In this document: piece after piece, positions 14,291-23,740 of the stretch
Numbering within the stretch: the first letter of the stretch is position 1
Layout of the letters: every line of letters starts with the position of its first letter
Assembly (NCBI GenBank): GCA_045639525.1
Contig: JAZUDI010000037.1
Span: 62,001 to 126,000 of the forward strand
Origin: UBA1181 sp045639525
GTDB taxonomy: Bacteria > Bacteroidota > Bacteroidia > Bacteroidales > Paludibacteraceae
Direction of reading: 5' to 3'
Length of the DNA stretch: 64,000 bases
Position numbers and translations under genes: made by a program
The notes under the pieces: model-generated
What the model was told of the DNA's origin: nothing
What the model saw: the letters and a program-made list of their open reading frames with translations, nothing else
The model's database searches: none

Positions 14291-14321
14291 CAAAGGTACT
14301 ACTTATTTTCGAACCTGCAAA
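14291..14321 (-). promoter_or_regulatory. Promoter of tRNA-Gln
   Basis: On the minus strand TTTG (14318-14321) and TACCTTTG (14291-14298) have 19 bp between them, a good -33/-7 pair, with the tRNA starting about 33 bp downstream. Confidence 0.65.
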
Positions 14322-14349
14322 TGTTTTGGCGAAATTTTTTCCGCTTTTT

Positions 14350-15645
14350 TTACTTTGCGATGATTAAGAAGTAGTTCTTTTTGCCTTTTTGAACAAGTAT
14401 GTACTTGTTATTCAATAGGTAGGAACCATCGATCGTCGTATCGTAGTCCGCTACTTTTTCTTTGTTGATGGAGACGCCGCCGCCTTGAACCAACTTCCTC
14501 AACTCTCCCTTCGATGGGAATACGCTGGCTTTGTCGGTGAAAAGATCGGCCATTTTGACACCTTGCTTGATTTCGTCGAGCGAAACCTCGAATTGAGGAA
14601 CACCCTCGAAAACGGAGAGGAGTGTCTCTTCGTCCAATTTCTTGAGCGATTCTGAAGTCGCGTTGCCGAAGAGGATGTTGGATGCCTCTACCGCCGCATC
14701 GTAATCCTCTTGCGAGTGGACCATGACGGTGATTTCTTGAGCCAATCTCTTTTGGAGTGGGCGCAAGTGAGGCGCAGCCTTTTGCTCTTCGATGAGGGCA
14801 TCGATCTCATCCTTTGGAAGGCTGGTGAAGATCTTGATGTACTTCTCCGCGTCATCATCCGAAACGTTCAACCAGAATTGGTAGAACTTGTAAGGAGAGG
14901 TGTACCTCTTATCCAACCAGACGTTTCCGGATTCTGTCTTTCCGAATTTCTTTCCGTCCGCCTTGGTGATGAGTGGGCAGGTGAGGGCGAATGCCTCGTT
15001 GCCAGTCACTTTACGGATCATCTCGGTACCGGTCGTGATGTTACCCCATTGATCCGCACCACCTAATTGCAACTTGCAATTCTTGGTGCTGTTCAAGTGT
15101 ACGAAGTCGTAGCCTTGCAACAGTTGGTATGAGAACTCGGTGAAAGACATACCGTCCGCACCGTTCTCTCCGGTGAAACGTCTCTTCACGGAATCCTTGG
15201 ACATCATATAGTTGACCGTGATGAGCTTACCTACGTTTCTGATGAAATCGAGGAAGGTGAAGTCCTTCATCCAGTCGTAGTTGTTCACGAGCTCCGCCGC
15301 GTTTTCCGCATTGCTGTTGAAATCCAAGAACTTCTCCAATTGTTTTTTGATGCACTCTTGGTTGTGGCGAAGTCTCTCCTCATCGATCAAGACGCGCTCC
15401 TGAGACTTTCCGGAAGGGTCTCCGATCATACCGGTGGCACCACCGATCAAGGCGATTGGCTTGTGTCCGCTGCGTTGGAAGTGGCGCAACATCATCACAC
15501 CAACCAAGTGTCCGATATGGAGAGAGTCGGCGGTCGGGTCGATTCCCAAGTAGGCCGAGGTCATCTCTTTTTTCAATTGCTCTTCTGTGCCAGGCGTCAT
15601 GTCTTGGATCATCCCACGCCATTTGAGTTCTTCTACGAAATTCAT
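14350..15645 (-). CDS. tyrS: Tyrosyl-tRNA synthetase
   Basis: A 431-residue class I synthetase that charges tRNA-Tyr. The HIGH motif reads HIGHLVG (about residue 43) and the KMSKS-like loop reads KKFGKTESG. A C-terminal S4-like RNA-binding segment (about 350-431, KGELRKLVQGGGVSINKEKV) completes the usual TyrS layout. A minus-strand TACCTTTG at 15687-15694 could be its -7 element. It stands alone between tRNA-Gln and the divergently read efp gene. Confidence 0.97.
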   Translation of the reverse strand: MNFVEELKWRGMIQDMTPGTEEQLKKEMTSAYLGIDPTADSLHIGHLVGVMMLRHFQRSGHKPIALIGGATGMIGDPSGKSQERVLIDEERLRHNQECIKKQLEKFLDFNSNAENAAELVNNYDWMKDFTFLDFIRNVGKLITVNYMMSKDSVKRRFTGENGADGMSFTEFSYQLLQGYDFVHLNSTKNCKLQLGGADQWGNITTGTEMIRKVTGNEAFALTCPLITKADGKKFGKTESGNVWLDKRYTSPYKFYQFWLNVSDDDAEKYIKIFTSLPKDEIDALIEEQKAAPHLRPLQKRLAQEITVMVHSQEDYDAAVEASNILFGNATSESLKKLDEETLLSVFEGVPQFEVSLDEIKQGVKMADLFTDKASVFPSKGELRKLVQGGGVSINKEKVADYDTTIDGSYLLNNKYILVQKGKKNYFLIIAK

Positions 15646-15744
15646 TTTATTATATTCTATTTTGTTTGATACAATTTTTGCGGACGCAAAGGTAATAATT
15701 CTTTTCCCTATAACTGCTACTTTATCTCTTTTTGTGCTCTTTTA

Positions 15745-15775
15745 TTGCGTAATTTGCGGATTTGCACTAAATTTG
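15745..15775 (+). promoter_or_regulatory. Promoter of efp
   Basis: TTG at 15745-15747 and TAAATTTG at 15768-15775, 20 bp apart, form a good Bacteroidota promoter about 40 bp ahead of the efp start. Confidence 0.65.
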
Positions 15776-15814
15776 TGGCATCTTTATCCGAATATTCATA
15801 AATTAAGTAACAAT

Positions 15815-16381
15815 ATGATTAATTCACAAGACATTAAGAATGGAACTTGCATCCGTATGGATGGCAAACTCTATTTCTGTATCGAGTTCCTTCACGTAAA
15901 GCCAGGTAAGGGAAATACCTTCATGCGTACTAAGTTGAAAAACGTTGTTAACGGTCTCGTTGTTGAGAAGCGTTTCAACATCGGTGAGAAATTGGAGGAC
16001 GTTCGTGTTGAGCGTCGCGAGCACCAATACTTGTACAAGGAGGGTGAGGATTATATCTTTATGAACCAAGAGAATTTCGAGCAAATTCCTATCGCTCACG
16101 ACTTGATCACAGGTGTTGAGTTTATGAAGGAGAGCGATATCGTTGAGGTTGTGTTCGACGCCTCTACAGAGTCAGTTCTTTTTGCTGAAATGCCAGTGAA
16201 GACTCCTTTGAAGATCACATACACAGAGCCAGGTTTGAAGGGCGATACCGCTACTAACACTTTGAAGCCTGCTACTGTGGAGACAGGTGCTACTGTTCGT
16301 GTTCCTTTGTTCATCAACGAGGGTGAGACTATCTTGGTTGATACTCGTGATGGTTCATACATCGAGCGTGTAAAGGCATAA
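15815..16381 (+). CDS. efp: Translation elongation factor P
   Basis: A 188-residue three-domain beta protein that rescues ribosomes stalled on proline runs. The domain I tip loop reads VKPGKGNTF, with lysine at the position modified in some bacteria. ATG 15815 is chosen because it lies just after the promoter and gives the standard family length and start (MINSQDIKNG). Followed directly by a terminator. Confidence 0.97.
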   Translation: MINSQDIKNGTCIRMDGKLYFCIEFLHVKPGKGNTFMRTKLKNVVNGLVVEKRFNIGEKLEDVRVERREHQYLYKEGEDYIFMNQENFEQIPIAHDLITGVEFMKESDIVEVVFDASTESVLFAEMPVKTPLKITYTEPGLKGDTATNTLKPATVETGATVRVPLFINEGETILVDTRDGSYIERVKA

Positions 16382-16401
16382 TATCTTATCGGATAGTGTA
16401 G

Positions 16402-16440
16402 GGAGATGGGGACATTCTGTCTTCATCTCCTTTCTTTTTT
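16402..16440 (+). terminator. Terminator after efp
   Basis: GGAGATG (16402-16408) pairs with CATCTCC (16424-16430), with additional inner GACA/TGTC pairing, followed by a T-rich run. Confidence 0.7.
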
Positions 16441-16446
16441 ATCAGC

Positions 16447-17217
16447 ATGACAATCCATTATATAAAGAATTATTTAAGGTATCTGTTCTGTTCCCGCCAT
16501 TGGCGTGGGTACGGGGTGCATTCTCCATTTGCGTTCGACTTGGTCACCAATGTGATCAGGGAGGAATTACCTTATTATAAATATAGCCTTGTGGAGAGAA
16601 TCCGGAAGCTTTATCAGACTTCGAAAAAGAGTTTGGAGGTGGAGGGACACACTGTCGCTGTCTCTGAACTTACGCGCGGAGAGATCTCCTCTACTTGCGG
16701 ACAACTGCTTTTCCGTTTGGTGAATAAGTATAAACCAGCGAATGTTGTGGAGACGAAGATGGGAATGGGCATTTCCACCATGTATTTGGCGGCCCCCAAT
16801 TCGAAACTTCCCGTTGTGACCTTCTCCGAATGCGAATCTATTGCCTCCTTTGTCTCCGGCTATATGAAGCAGACTGGGTTCGGTAATGTGTTTGTCATCA
16901 AGGGGAGTGCGGAGGATTTGTCCGCTAGATTGGCTGATGTCGATACTTTGGGACTTCTTTATGTGAATGATTGCTTGACGGGAGAGGATCTGGACCGACG
17001 GATGGAGGTTTGTTTGCGGAAGAGGGGAGACCATTCGATTTTCGTGATCGACCATATATACGAAAACGCTTCGATGACCGCCGCTTGGCGTCGGTTGCAG
17101 GCTTTGGAGGAGGTTCGCGTCACTGTGGATTTGTTCCATACCGGAATCGTGTTTTTTGACAAGAAACTGCAGAAAGAGGATTATAATGTAAGATATTTCC
17201 CAAAACTACATTTCTAA
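16447..17217 (+). CDS. SAM-dependent methyltransferase-like protein
   Basis: A 256-residue cytoplasmic protein of a Bacteroidota-specific class I methyltransferase group recognised by GYGVHSPFAFDLV near the N-terminus. The SAM-binding glycine loop appears as NVVETKMGMGISTMYLA, where the usual acidic residue is retained (E) but the GxGxG pattern is loosened. A later strand SIFVIDHIYEN matches the post-loop region of O-methyltransferases. Substrate unknown. It follows efp behind a terminator and has no obvious partner. Confidence 0.75.
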   Translation: MTIHYIKNYLRYLFCSRHWRGYGVHSPFAFDLVTNVIREELPYYKYSLVERIRKLYQTSKKSLEVEGHTVAVSELTRGEISSTCGQLLFRLVNKYKPANVVETKMGMGISTMYLAAPNSKLPVVTFSECESIASFVSGYMKQTGFGNVFVIKGSAEDLSARLADVDTLGLLYVNDCLTGEDLDRRMEVCLRKRGDHSIFVIDHIYENASMTAAWRRLQALEEVRVTVDLFHTGIVFFDKKLQKEDYNVRYFPKLHF

Positions 17218-17274
17218 AGTGCAGTTTTCTGTGACATATTGTTACTTGGAAGTGAAATTTTTTCGCTCAAATCG

Positions 17275-17304
17275 TTGTTCGTAATGAAAAAAGGTATATT
17301 TTTG
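17275..17304 (+). promoter_or_regulatory. Promoter of the DUF2795 gene
   Basis: TTG at 17275-17277 and TATTTTTG at 17297-17304, 19 bp apart, about 40 bp ahead of the start codon. Confidence 0.6.
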
Positions 17305-17345
17305 CAAACCTCAATATGAGGCAAAACTATTAATTCTTTTTAGTT

Positions 17346-17567
17346 ATGTATTGGACACTAGAATTAGCATCGAAGTTGGAAGATGCGCCATGGCCAGCAA
17401 CCAAAGATGAGTTGGTAGATTTCGCGGTTCGCTCAGGTGCTCCGCTTGAGGTTTTGGAAAACCTTCAAGAGATGGAGGACGAGGGAGAAATATATGAAAG
17501 TATCGAGGACATATGGCCCGATTATCCAAGTAAAGAGGATTTTCTCTTTAACGAGGAGGAATATTAA
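17346..17567 (+). CDS. DUF2795 domain protein
   Basis: A 73-residue acidic protein with the DUF2795 pattern (MYWTLELASKLEDAPWPATKDELVDFA, then SGAPLEVLENLQEM). No signal peptide and no known activity. Common as a short stand-alone gene in Bacteroidota. The next 150 bp to porP hold no other gene. Confidence 0.88.
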   Translation: MYWTLELASKLEDAPWPATKDELVDFAVRSGAPLEVLENLQEMEDEGEIYESIEDIWPDYPSKEDFLFNEEEY

Positions 17568-17718
17568 ACCGAAAAAAATAAAACACTAATTCACTGAATT
17601 TAAATGATATGTATTTCGGTGCTCGTTTGACCACTGAAAAAATGAAGTCATTTATTTGTGAATTAATGTAAAAAGAAGTAATATTGTTGTCGATTTTCTT
17701 GATACTGGTGGTTGAAAT

Positions 17719-18708
17719 ATGAGAAAAAAGCATTTAATATCGATCGTTTTTTTTCTGACTATTTCAATGTTGAATTCGATGGCGCAGGTGCCACAATTCA
17801 GTCAGTACATGGAAATGCCAACGACCACGAATCCCGCAGCGGTGGCTGAGGATGAGATGATGAGTGTATTTGGTGTCTTTAGAAGACAGTGGGCAGGATT
17901 CAGTGGTGGACCGCAAAATGTATTTGCCTCCTTTAACGCCCCTTTTAAGGCTGGGAGTACAAAGCATGGCGCTGGAATAGTCTTTTCAAGTGACGAGATA
18001 GGTTTGTTTAGAAACCAAAGCGTTCTTTTACAGTATTCATACAAGGTGAAACTTAGGAGTGGAAGGTTGAGTCTTGGATTAGGTGTTGGTTTTATCAACA
18101 ACACTTTTGACAAGGATAAGGTTGATTTTACGGGAGAAAGTAATAAGGTGATGAGCGGTGATGATTTCCACAAAGAAAGTGATCCATTTGTTTCTGGTTG
18201 GACCGAAAAGAATGAGGATGGACAAATGAGCGATGTGCTTTTTGATGTCTCTTTCGGTGCGATGTACTCGACGGACAACTATTATATAGGGCTTTCGGCG
18301 TTGCATCTTACCTCTGGAACGATCGATTATGGAAACGAAACGTACACGATGTATGTGCCTCGAACATTTTTTTTGACAGGTGGATACAATTTTACGACTT
18401 CGAATCCGTTAGTTACTTTGACACCGTCCGCGATGTTAAAAACAGATTTCTGTAGTTGGCAAGCGGAAGTTTCAGGTTTGTTGGAATATAATAAAAGAGT
18501 GAGAGGCGGAATTTCTTATCGTTTCGGGGACGCTTTCGTATTCATTTTGGGAATGGATGTGATAAGTGGACTCCGGTTAGGTTATTCTTATGATTTGCCC
18601 ACATCGAAGTTGATTAGATCGGGGGGGAGTCATGAAGTCTATTTGCGTTATAGCTTCAAACCTCAGTTCACGAAAAAGAACAAGTACAAGAGTGATCGAA
18701 TATTGTAG
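17719..18708 (+). CDS. porP: PorP/SprF-family type IX secretion outer-membrane protein
   Basis: A 329-residue outer-membrane beta-barrel protein of the type IX secretion system. A signal peptide (MRKKHLISIVFFLTISML...MAQ) precedes the family hallmark QFSQYMEMPTTTNPA. In P. gingivalis PorP is needed for secretion; in gliders SprF paralogues anchor surface adhesins. It heads the porP-gldKLMN cluster in the usual order, 48 bp before gldK. Confidence 0.93.
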   Translation: MRKKHLISIVFFLTISMLNSMAQVPQFSQYMEMPTTTNPAAVAEDEMMSVFGVFRRQWAGFSGGPQNVFASFNAPFKAGSTKHGAGIVFSSDEIGLFRNQSVLLQYSYKVKLRSGRLSLGLGVGFINNTFDKDKVDFTGESNKVMSGDDFHKESDPFVSGWTEKNEDGQMSDVLFDVSFGAMYSTDNYYIGLSALHLTSGTIDYGNETYTMYVPRTFFLTGGYNFTTSNPLVTLTPSAMLKTDFCSWQAEVSGLLEYNKRVRGGISYRFGDAFVFILGMDVISGLRLGYSYDLPTSKLIRSGGSHEVYLRYSFKPQFTKKNKYKSDRIL

Positions 18709-18756
18709 TAGTAAATAATAACAAATGACAAAGACAATAATAAAGTAGTTTATATC

Positions 18757-20160
18757 ATGAAAAAGCTGTTAATTATTTCATTAGTCGCCGTCCTTCTCGC
18801 TGCCTGCAGTGGAGAAAATGGAGGATTGGTGGGAGTTTACAACAAGTCTTGGAAGGAGCCAGTTCCTTACGGAATGCTGTACATCAGACGTGGTTCCTTT
18901 ACGATGGGTCAAAATGACCAAGATGCAAACTGGGCTATGTCATCACAATCTCGTACAGTATCTTTGGATGCTTTCTGGATGGATGAGACAGAGATCACCA
19001 ATGGTGAGTATCGTCAGTTCGTGCATTGGGTACGCGACTCAATCGCAAGAGAGAAGTTGGCTGACGTGGATGAGTCTTACAAGATTTACCAAGACAAGAA
19101 TGGTAATGAGTTAGAGACTCCAATTTTGAATTACAAGAAGAAAATTCCTTGGGAGAAGCAAACTGAGGATCAAAAGGCTGTCTTGGATAGTATGTACTAC
19201 TTGGGTGCTGATAAGATCGACTTCGCACCAGAGGCTAACGCTGCTATCTACATGTACAAGTACTCTTGGGTTGACTACATCCAAGCTGCTAAGAAGGAGA
19301 ACAAGTTTGATCCATTGTTGGGCCGTTACAATCGTAGCATCGCTGGTCTTGGAAAGACTAAGGATAGTGCTGACGTAATGGTTAAGAAGGATACAACTAT
19401 CTACAATGAGAATGGTGAGATCCAAAACATCACTGTATATCGTGAGTTGAAGCATCGTTCAGACTTTATTTCTGTAAAGCGTGTTAACATCTATCCAGAT
19501 ACATTGTGCTGGATCCGTGACTACACTTACGCTTACAACGAGCCATACATGAAGATGTATTTCGCTCACCCTGGCTATGGTGAGTATCCTGTTGTCGGTG
19601 TATCTTGGGAGCAAGCTCAAGCGTTCTGCCACTGGAGAACTTACTTGTTCAACTCTTATCAAGTTGCTAACAAGGGCGTAAGAGTACAAGACTATCGCCT
19701 CCCAACCGAGGCTGAGTGGGAGTACGCAGCACGTGGTGGTAAGGATTTGTCTATGTATCCTTGGGGAGGTAACTACATCCGTACCGCTAAGGGTTGTTTC
19801 TTGGCTAACTTTAAGCCTCAAAGAGGTAACTATACCGATGACGGTTATTTGATAGCTTCTAAGGTTGCATCTTACCCACCAAATGATTACGGATTGTATG
19901 ATATGGCTGGAAACGTGGCTGAGTGGACTTCTTCCGCATACCACGAGTCTAACTACTCTTTCGTACACGACTTGAACCCAAGCTACGATTACAATGCTAA
20001 GAGTTCTGATGCTGACGTAATGAGACGTAAGGTAATCCGTGGTGGTTCATGGAAGGATGTTGGTATCTTCTTGCAATGTGGTGTTCGTACTTACGAGTAC
20101 CAACATGAGAACCGCTCTTTCTTAGGTTTCAGATGTGTTCGTAGTTACATTGGCGAATAA
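18757..20160 (+). CDS. gldK: Type IX secretion lipoprotein GldK (PorK)
   Basis: A 467-residue outer-membrane lipoprotein with lipobox LLAACSG (Cys17) and a formylglycine-generating-enzyme-like (SUMF1) domain (about residues 43-464, RGSFTMGQ to GFRCVRSY). The DYRLPTEAEWEYAARGG and GGSWKDVG motifs are clear. With GldN it forms the periplasmic ring of the T9SS; the enzyme fold is used structurally. Preferred codons differ from the upstream genes (AAC, TCT, GGT rich), as in the rest of gldKLMN, suggesting strong expression. Confidence 0.96.
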   Translation: MKKLLIISLVAVLLAACSGENGGLVGVYNKSWKEPVPYGMLYIRRGSFTMGQNDQDANWAMSSQSRTVSLDAFWMDETEITNGEYRQFVHWVRDSIAREKLADVDESYKIYQDKNGNELETPILNYKKKIPWEKQTEDQKAVLDSMYYLGADKIDFAPEANAAIYMYKYSWVDYIQAAKKENKFDPLLGRYNRSIAGLGKTKDSADVMVKKDTTIYNENGEIQNITVYRELKHRSDFISVKRVNIYPDTLCWIRDYTYAYNEPYMKMYFAHPGYGEYPVVGVSWEQAQAFCHWRTYLFNSYQVANKGVRVQDYRLPTEAEWEYAARGGKDLSMYPWGGNYIRTAKGCFLANFKPQRGNYTDDGYLIASKVASYPPNDYGLYDMAGNVAEWTSSAYHESNYSFVHDLNPSYDYNAKSSDADVMRRKVIRGGSWKDVGIFLQCGVRTYEYQHENRSFLGFRCVRSYIGE

Positions 20161-20221
20161 TTTTAATTTAAATAAGAGTTTAATTTTGTATCAATATTAT
20201 TAACCTTAAAATATTTTAAAA

Positions 20222-21073
20222 ATGAGTTTTTCAGAATTACAAAAATCTCCAGGTTATCAGAAATTCACTGGATTGGCTTATGGTTTGGGTGCATCTGTCG
20301 TTATTATCGGTGCGTTGTTTAAGATCATGCACTGGCCAGGTGCGAGCGTTGTGTTGACTGCTGGTATGTTGACTGAGGCATTCCTTTTCGCTTTGTCAGC
20401 ATTTGATAAGCCACACGTAGAGTATCACTGGGATAGAATCTATCCACAATTGGTAGGTGAGAACGAAGGTGTAGAGGGTGTTGGTGCCGCTACTTCTACT
20501 GGTCTTATGAACACTAACAACGGTCAAGACGAGAAGGCTCTTGCTCTTGCAGAGATCCGCGAGACTGTTAACGCAGAGTTGGACACTTTGAAGAATGGTA
20601 TCCACAACTTGAACGCTACTGCTAGCCAATTGAACGATTTGTCAAGCGCAGCTGCTGTTTCAAATGAGTACACTAACAACTTGCGTGCCGCTTCTAACGC
20701 TGCAAGCGCATTCGCTAGCTCTCAAGCTAACTTGAAGGAGTCTTCTGACTCATTGGTATCTTCTTACCAAAACATCGCTGCTAGCATCGGTTCAGCTTCT
20801 CAAGGTTCTAAGAACTTCGCTGATCAAATCGACGGTATCAACAAGAACATCTCTACTATCAACTCTGTATTCGAGCTTCAAGTTAAGTCTGTAAACGAGC
20901 AAAACGAGGCTATGAAGACTTTGGCTGCTGCTGTTAAGACTATCGAGTCTTCTTTGAATGGCTCAGCTCAAGAGGCAGAGGAGTACAAGAAGCAAGTTTC
21001 TTTGTTGGCATCTCAAATGAAGAGCTTGAACTCTATCTACGGTGGTATGCTTAACGCAATGACCCTTAAATAA
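20222..21073 (+). CDS. gldL: Type IX secretion inner-membrane motor protein GldL
   Basis: A 283-residue protein with two N-terminal membrane helices (about 17-36 and 42-62) and a long soluble coiled-coil-like tail rich in Ser, Ala and Asn. The helices contain the conserved KIMHWPG and an intramembrane glutamate, E52 (MLTEAFLF), needed for proton-driven rotation in this family. Forms the motor with GldM. Third gene of the cluster. Confidence 0.96.
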   Translation: MSFSELQKSPGYQKFTGLAYGLGASVVIIGALFKIMHWPGASVVLTAGMLTEAFLFALSAFDKPHVEYHWDRIYPQLVGENEGVEGVGAATSTGLMNTNNGQDEKALALAEIRETVNAELDTLKNGIHNLNATASQLNDLSSAAAVSNEYTNNLRAASNAASAFASSQANLKESSDSLVSSYQNIAASIGSASQGSKNFADQIDGINKNISTINSVFELQVKSVNEQNEAMKTLAAAVKTIESSLNGSAQEAEEYKKQVSLLASQMKSLNSIYGGMLNAMTLK

Positions 21074-21119
21074 TTTTTTCTAGATAGTTTTTGATTAATT
21101 AAATTTTAGAAGTTTACTT

Positions 21120-22712
21120 ATGGGTGGCGCTAAAAATTGTCCGGAAACCCCGAGACAGAAGATGATATCCATGATGTATTTGGTGTTGACCGCAATGCTT
21201 GCATTGAACGTGTCTGCCCAGATCTTGAATGGATACTTGGCGGTGGATTCTTCCATGCGTCAAAATACTAAGGTGAGTGATAGTAAGGTAGAGCAAAGAA
21301 AGAGCGAGTTCGCTGCTTTGATGGCTAGCTCTGACTCTACTAAGGCTATGAGAATGAAATCTAAGATTGATAGCGTTATCGCACAATCTGATGCTTTCAT
21401 CAATTATATCGATGGCTTGAAGTTGAACATCATCAAGAAGGTAGCAGGCGATGAGAACGCTACTCTTGAGAGTGTTGACCAAGAGGGATTCAACATCGGT
21501 GACTTGAATATCGTACACCAAGTTGGTTTGGTTGAGAAGATCGATGGAAAGACAAATGGTCAAATTTTGAAGGAGCACATGGATCAATACCGTGAGTTCA
21601 TGAAGTCTATTGCTGACTCTTCGAAGAGGGCCGCTTTGGATAAGACATTCTCAACAGAGGATATTCAATCTAAGGAAGGTAAGGTTAAGTGGGAGACTTC
21701 AGTGTTCGCTGAGATGCCTGCAATCGCTTCTTTGACCGTGTTGGATAAGATCGAGAATGATGTTAAGGTAGCTCAAGGTGAGGCTTTGGGTGCTTTGATC
21801 GGTGCAATGGATGCTGACGCATTCATCGTAAATAAGATCCAAGCTTACGCAATTCCTAACTCTAGCTACATTATGAAGGGTGGTAAGTATTCCGCTGAGA
21901 TTATCTTGGCTGCGACTGACTCTACAAAGAAGCCAGTCATCACTATCAATGGTAAGCAATTGGAAAAGAACCGTTACGAGTTTGTCTGCGGTAACGTTGG
22001 TCCTGGTAAGTACTCTGGTACTATGACCCTTACTAAGAAGAACGGTGAGCCAGTTGAGTATCCTTTCTCTAGCGAGTATATGGTTGGTGAGCCTACCGCT
22101 ACAGTTTCTGCTGACTTGATGAACGTGCTCTACGCCGGATTCAAGAACCCAATCAGCGTTTCTGTTCCTGGTGTGCCTGCTAGCAGCATCCAAATCTCTC
22201 CATCTAACTGTAAGTCATCTGCAAAGACTGGTACAGGTTGGACCATCGTTCCAAGTGTCGTTGGTACTCCATGTAACATCTCTGTAAGTGCTGTAGTTGA
22301 TGGTAAGTCTCAACACATCGCAACTAAGACATTCCGTGTTAAGAAGTTGCCAGATCCATTGGGTATGATCGAGTACACCAATACTCAAGGTATCAAGAGC
22401 AGATATAGAGGTTATAGCTTCGATAAGGCGATCGATAAGTCGCGTTTGGTTACTTGCCAACAAATCGTAGCTGAGTTGAACGATTCAGACTTGGACGTTA
22501 AGTACAAGGTTTTGGAGTTCGCTTTGAACTATTTCGACTCAATGGGTAACACTTTGATCGAGAAGACTTCCGGAAATCAGTTGAACGAGAAGCAAAAGAA
22601 GATCTTTAGAGAGATGACTAACAGAAAGTCTGTGTTCGTGAATAACATCGTTGCCCTTGGACAAGATGGTATGAAGCGTAACTTGCCACCTCTTGAGGTT
22701 AAAATTAAGTAA
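21120..22712 (+). CDS. gldM: Type IX secretion motor protein GldM
   Basis: A 530-residue inner-membrane protein with one N-terminal membrane helix (about residues 15-36, MISMMYLVLTAMLALNVSA) and a large periplasmic part made of the four stacked domains usual for GldM. It dimerises with GldL to transmit motor torque to the GldK-GldN ring. Position directly after gldL is canonical. Confidence 0.96.
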   Translation: MGGAKNCPETPRQKMISMMYLVLTAMLALNVSAQILNGYLAVDSSMRQNTKVSDSKVEQRKSEFAALMASSDSTKAMRMKSKIDSVIAQSDAFINYIDGLKLNIIKKVAGDENATLESVDQEGFNIGDLNIVHQVGLVEKIDGKTNGQILKEHMDQYREFMKSIADSSKRAALDKTFSTEDIQSKEGKVKWETSVFAEMPAIASLTVLDKIENDVKVAQGEALGALIGAMDADAFIVNKIQAYAIPNSSYIMKGGKYSAEIILAATDSTKKPVITINGKQLEKNRYEFVCGNVGPGKYSGTMTLTKKNGEPVEYPFSSEYMVGEPTATVSADLMNVLYAGFKNPISVSVPGVPASSIQISPSNCKSSAKTGTGWTIVPSVVGTPCNISVSAVVDGKSQHIATKTFRVKKLPDPLGMIEYTNTQGIKSRYRGYSFDKAIDKSRLVTCQQIVAELNDSDLDVKYKVLEFALNYFDSMGNTLIEKTSGNQLNEKQKKIFREMTNRKSVFVNNIVALGQDGMKRNLPPLEVKIK

Positions 22713-22735
22713 GTAGTTTAGAATGTTTGAAAGTT

Positions 22736-23626
22736 ATGAGTAAGAATTTTTTCAAATTATTGTTTGTTGGTTTTGCGGCGTTCTCAACTTCCGCCGTTTA
22801 CGCTCAGTTCGAGGAGAATTCTTTCTTCGACGAATCAGGTGATGTCTCTGTGGAAGTCGCTTCAAACATGCCAACAAGTGGTCCAAAAGAAAATCTTGAG
22901 CCTATCGAATTGGTAAATCCTCGTGCAGACGATATTTATTGGCAAAAGGTTGTTTATAGGACTATCGACTTGCGTGAGAAGATGAATTATCCTTTGTATT
23001 ACCCTGAACTTGCAGTAGACAACAGACAAAGTTTCTTTACTCTGATTTTTAGACTTGTTCAAGAAGGTAAGATTAAGGTATATCAATATCTTGATACTCG
23101 TGAGATCTTCACAAAGGAGTATGAGGAGAATTTTAGAGAGTTCCTTGATAAGCAAGAGTACATGTATGAGGTGAAGGCTGACTCATTGACAAATGACTCA
23201 ATCATCGTTGTTCAAGAGTCTGACGTTTGGAACACTAAGGTCCTTAAGTACTATGTTAAGGAGGTTTGGTATTTCGACAAGATCACTTCTACTTTCAATG
23301 CAAGAATCATCGCATTCTGCCCAATCATGACAAGAGAGGTAGATGGTATCAATAAGACCTTCCCTCTTTTCTGGGTGCCATTTGAGACATTGCGTCCATA
23401 CTTGGCTCAACAAGAGATTCTTATCACTGATAAGAACAATGGTGCAAGACCTTCACTTGATGATATCTTCGTTAAGAGACGTTTCTCTAGCTACATCTAC
23501 AAGGAGTCAAACATCTACAACCGAAACTTGATTCAATACAACACTTCAGCTGAGGATGTTAGAAAGGAACAAGCAAAGGTTAAGACCTTGTTGCTCAACT
23601 TTGAGAACGACTTGTGGGAATATTAA
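22736..23626 (+). CDS. gldN: Type IX secretion periplasmic ring protein GldN (PorN)
   Basis: A 296-residue periplasmic protein with signal peptide (MSKNFFKLLFVGFAAFSTSAVYAQ). It shows the GldN hallmarks PRADDIYWQKVVYRTIDLREK and PLYYPE. ATG 22736 is preferred over an upstream TTG because the signal peptide begins there. Partners GldK in the ring. Ends the cluster; a terminator follows. Confidence 0.95.
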   Translation: MSKNFFKLLFVGFAAFSTSAVYAQFEENSFFDESGDVSVEVASNMPTSGPKENLEPIELVNPRADDIYWQKVVYRTIDLREKMNYPLYYPELAVDNRQSFFTLIFRLVQEGKIKVYQYLDTREIFTKEYEENFREFLDKQEYMYEVKADSLTNDSIIVVQESDVWNTKVLKYYVKEVWYFDKITSTFNARIIAFCPIMTREVDGINKTFPLFWVPFETLRPYLAQQEILITDKNNGARPSLDDIFVKRRFSSYIYKESNIYNRNLIQYNTSAEDVRKEQAKVKTLLLNFENDLWEY

Positions 23627-23646
23627 TCTTATCAAGTTGATAAATT

Positions 23647-23677
23647 AAGGGTGGCGATTATTCGTCACCCTTTTTTT
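23647..23677 (+). terminator. Terminator of the gldKLMN cluster
   Basis: AAGGGTGGCG-ATTATT-CGTCACCCTT followed by a seven-T run. Confidence 0.8.
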
Positions 23678-23740
23678 GTTCCTGCCATTCTTTTGTCTCA
23701 TCTATTTATTTCATTAAATTCGCGTAAATTTTTCATAGCT

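Noticed and set aside
14045..14293. An 82-residue minus-strand frame
   Set aside because: It overlaps tRNA-Gln and its terminator.
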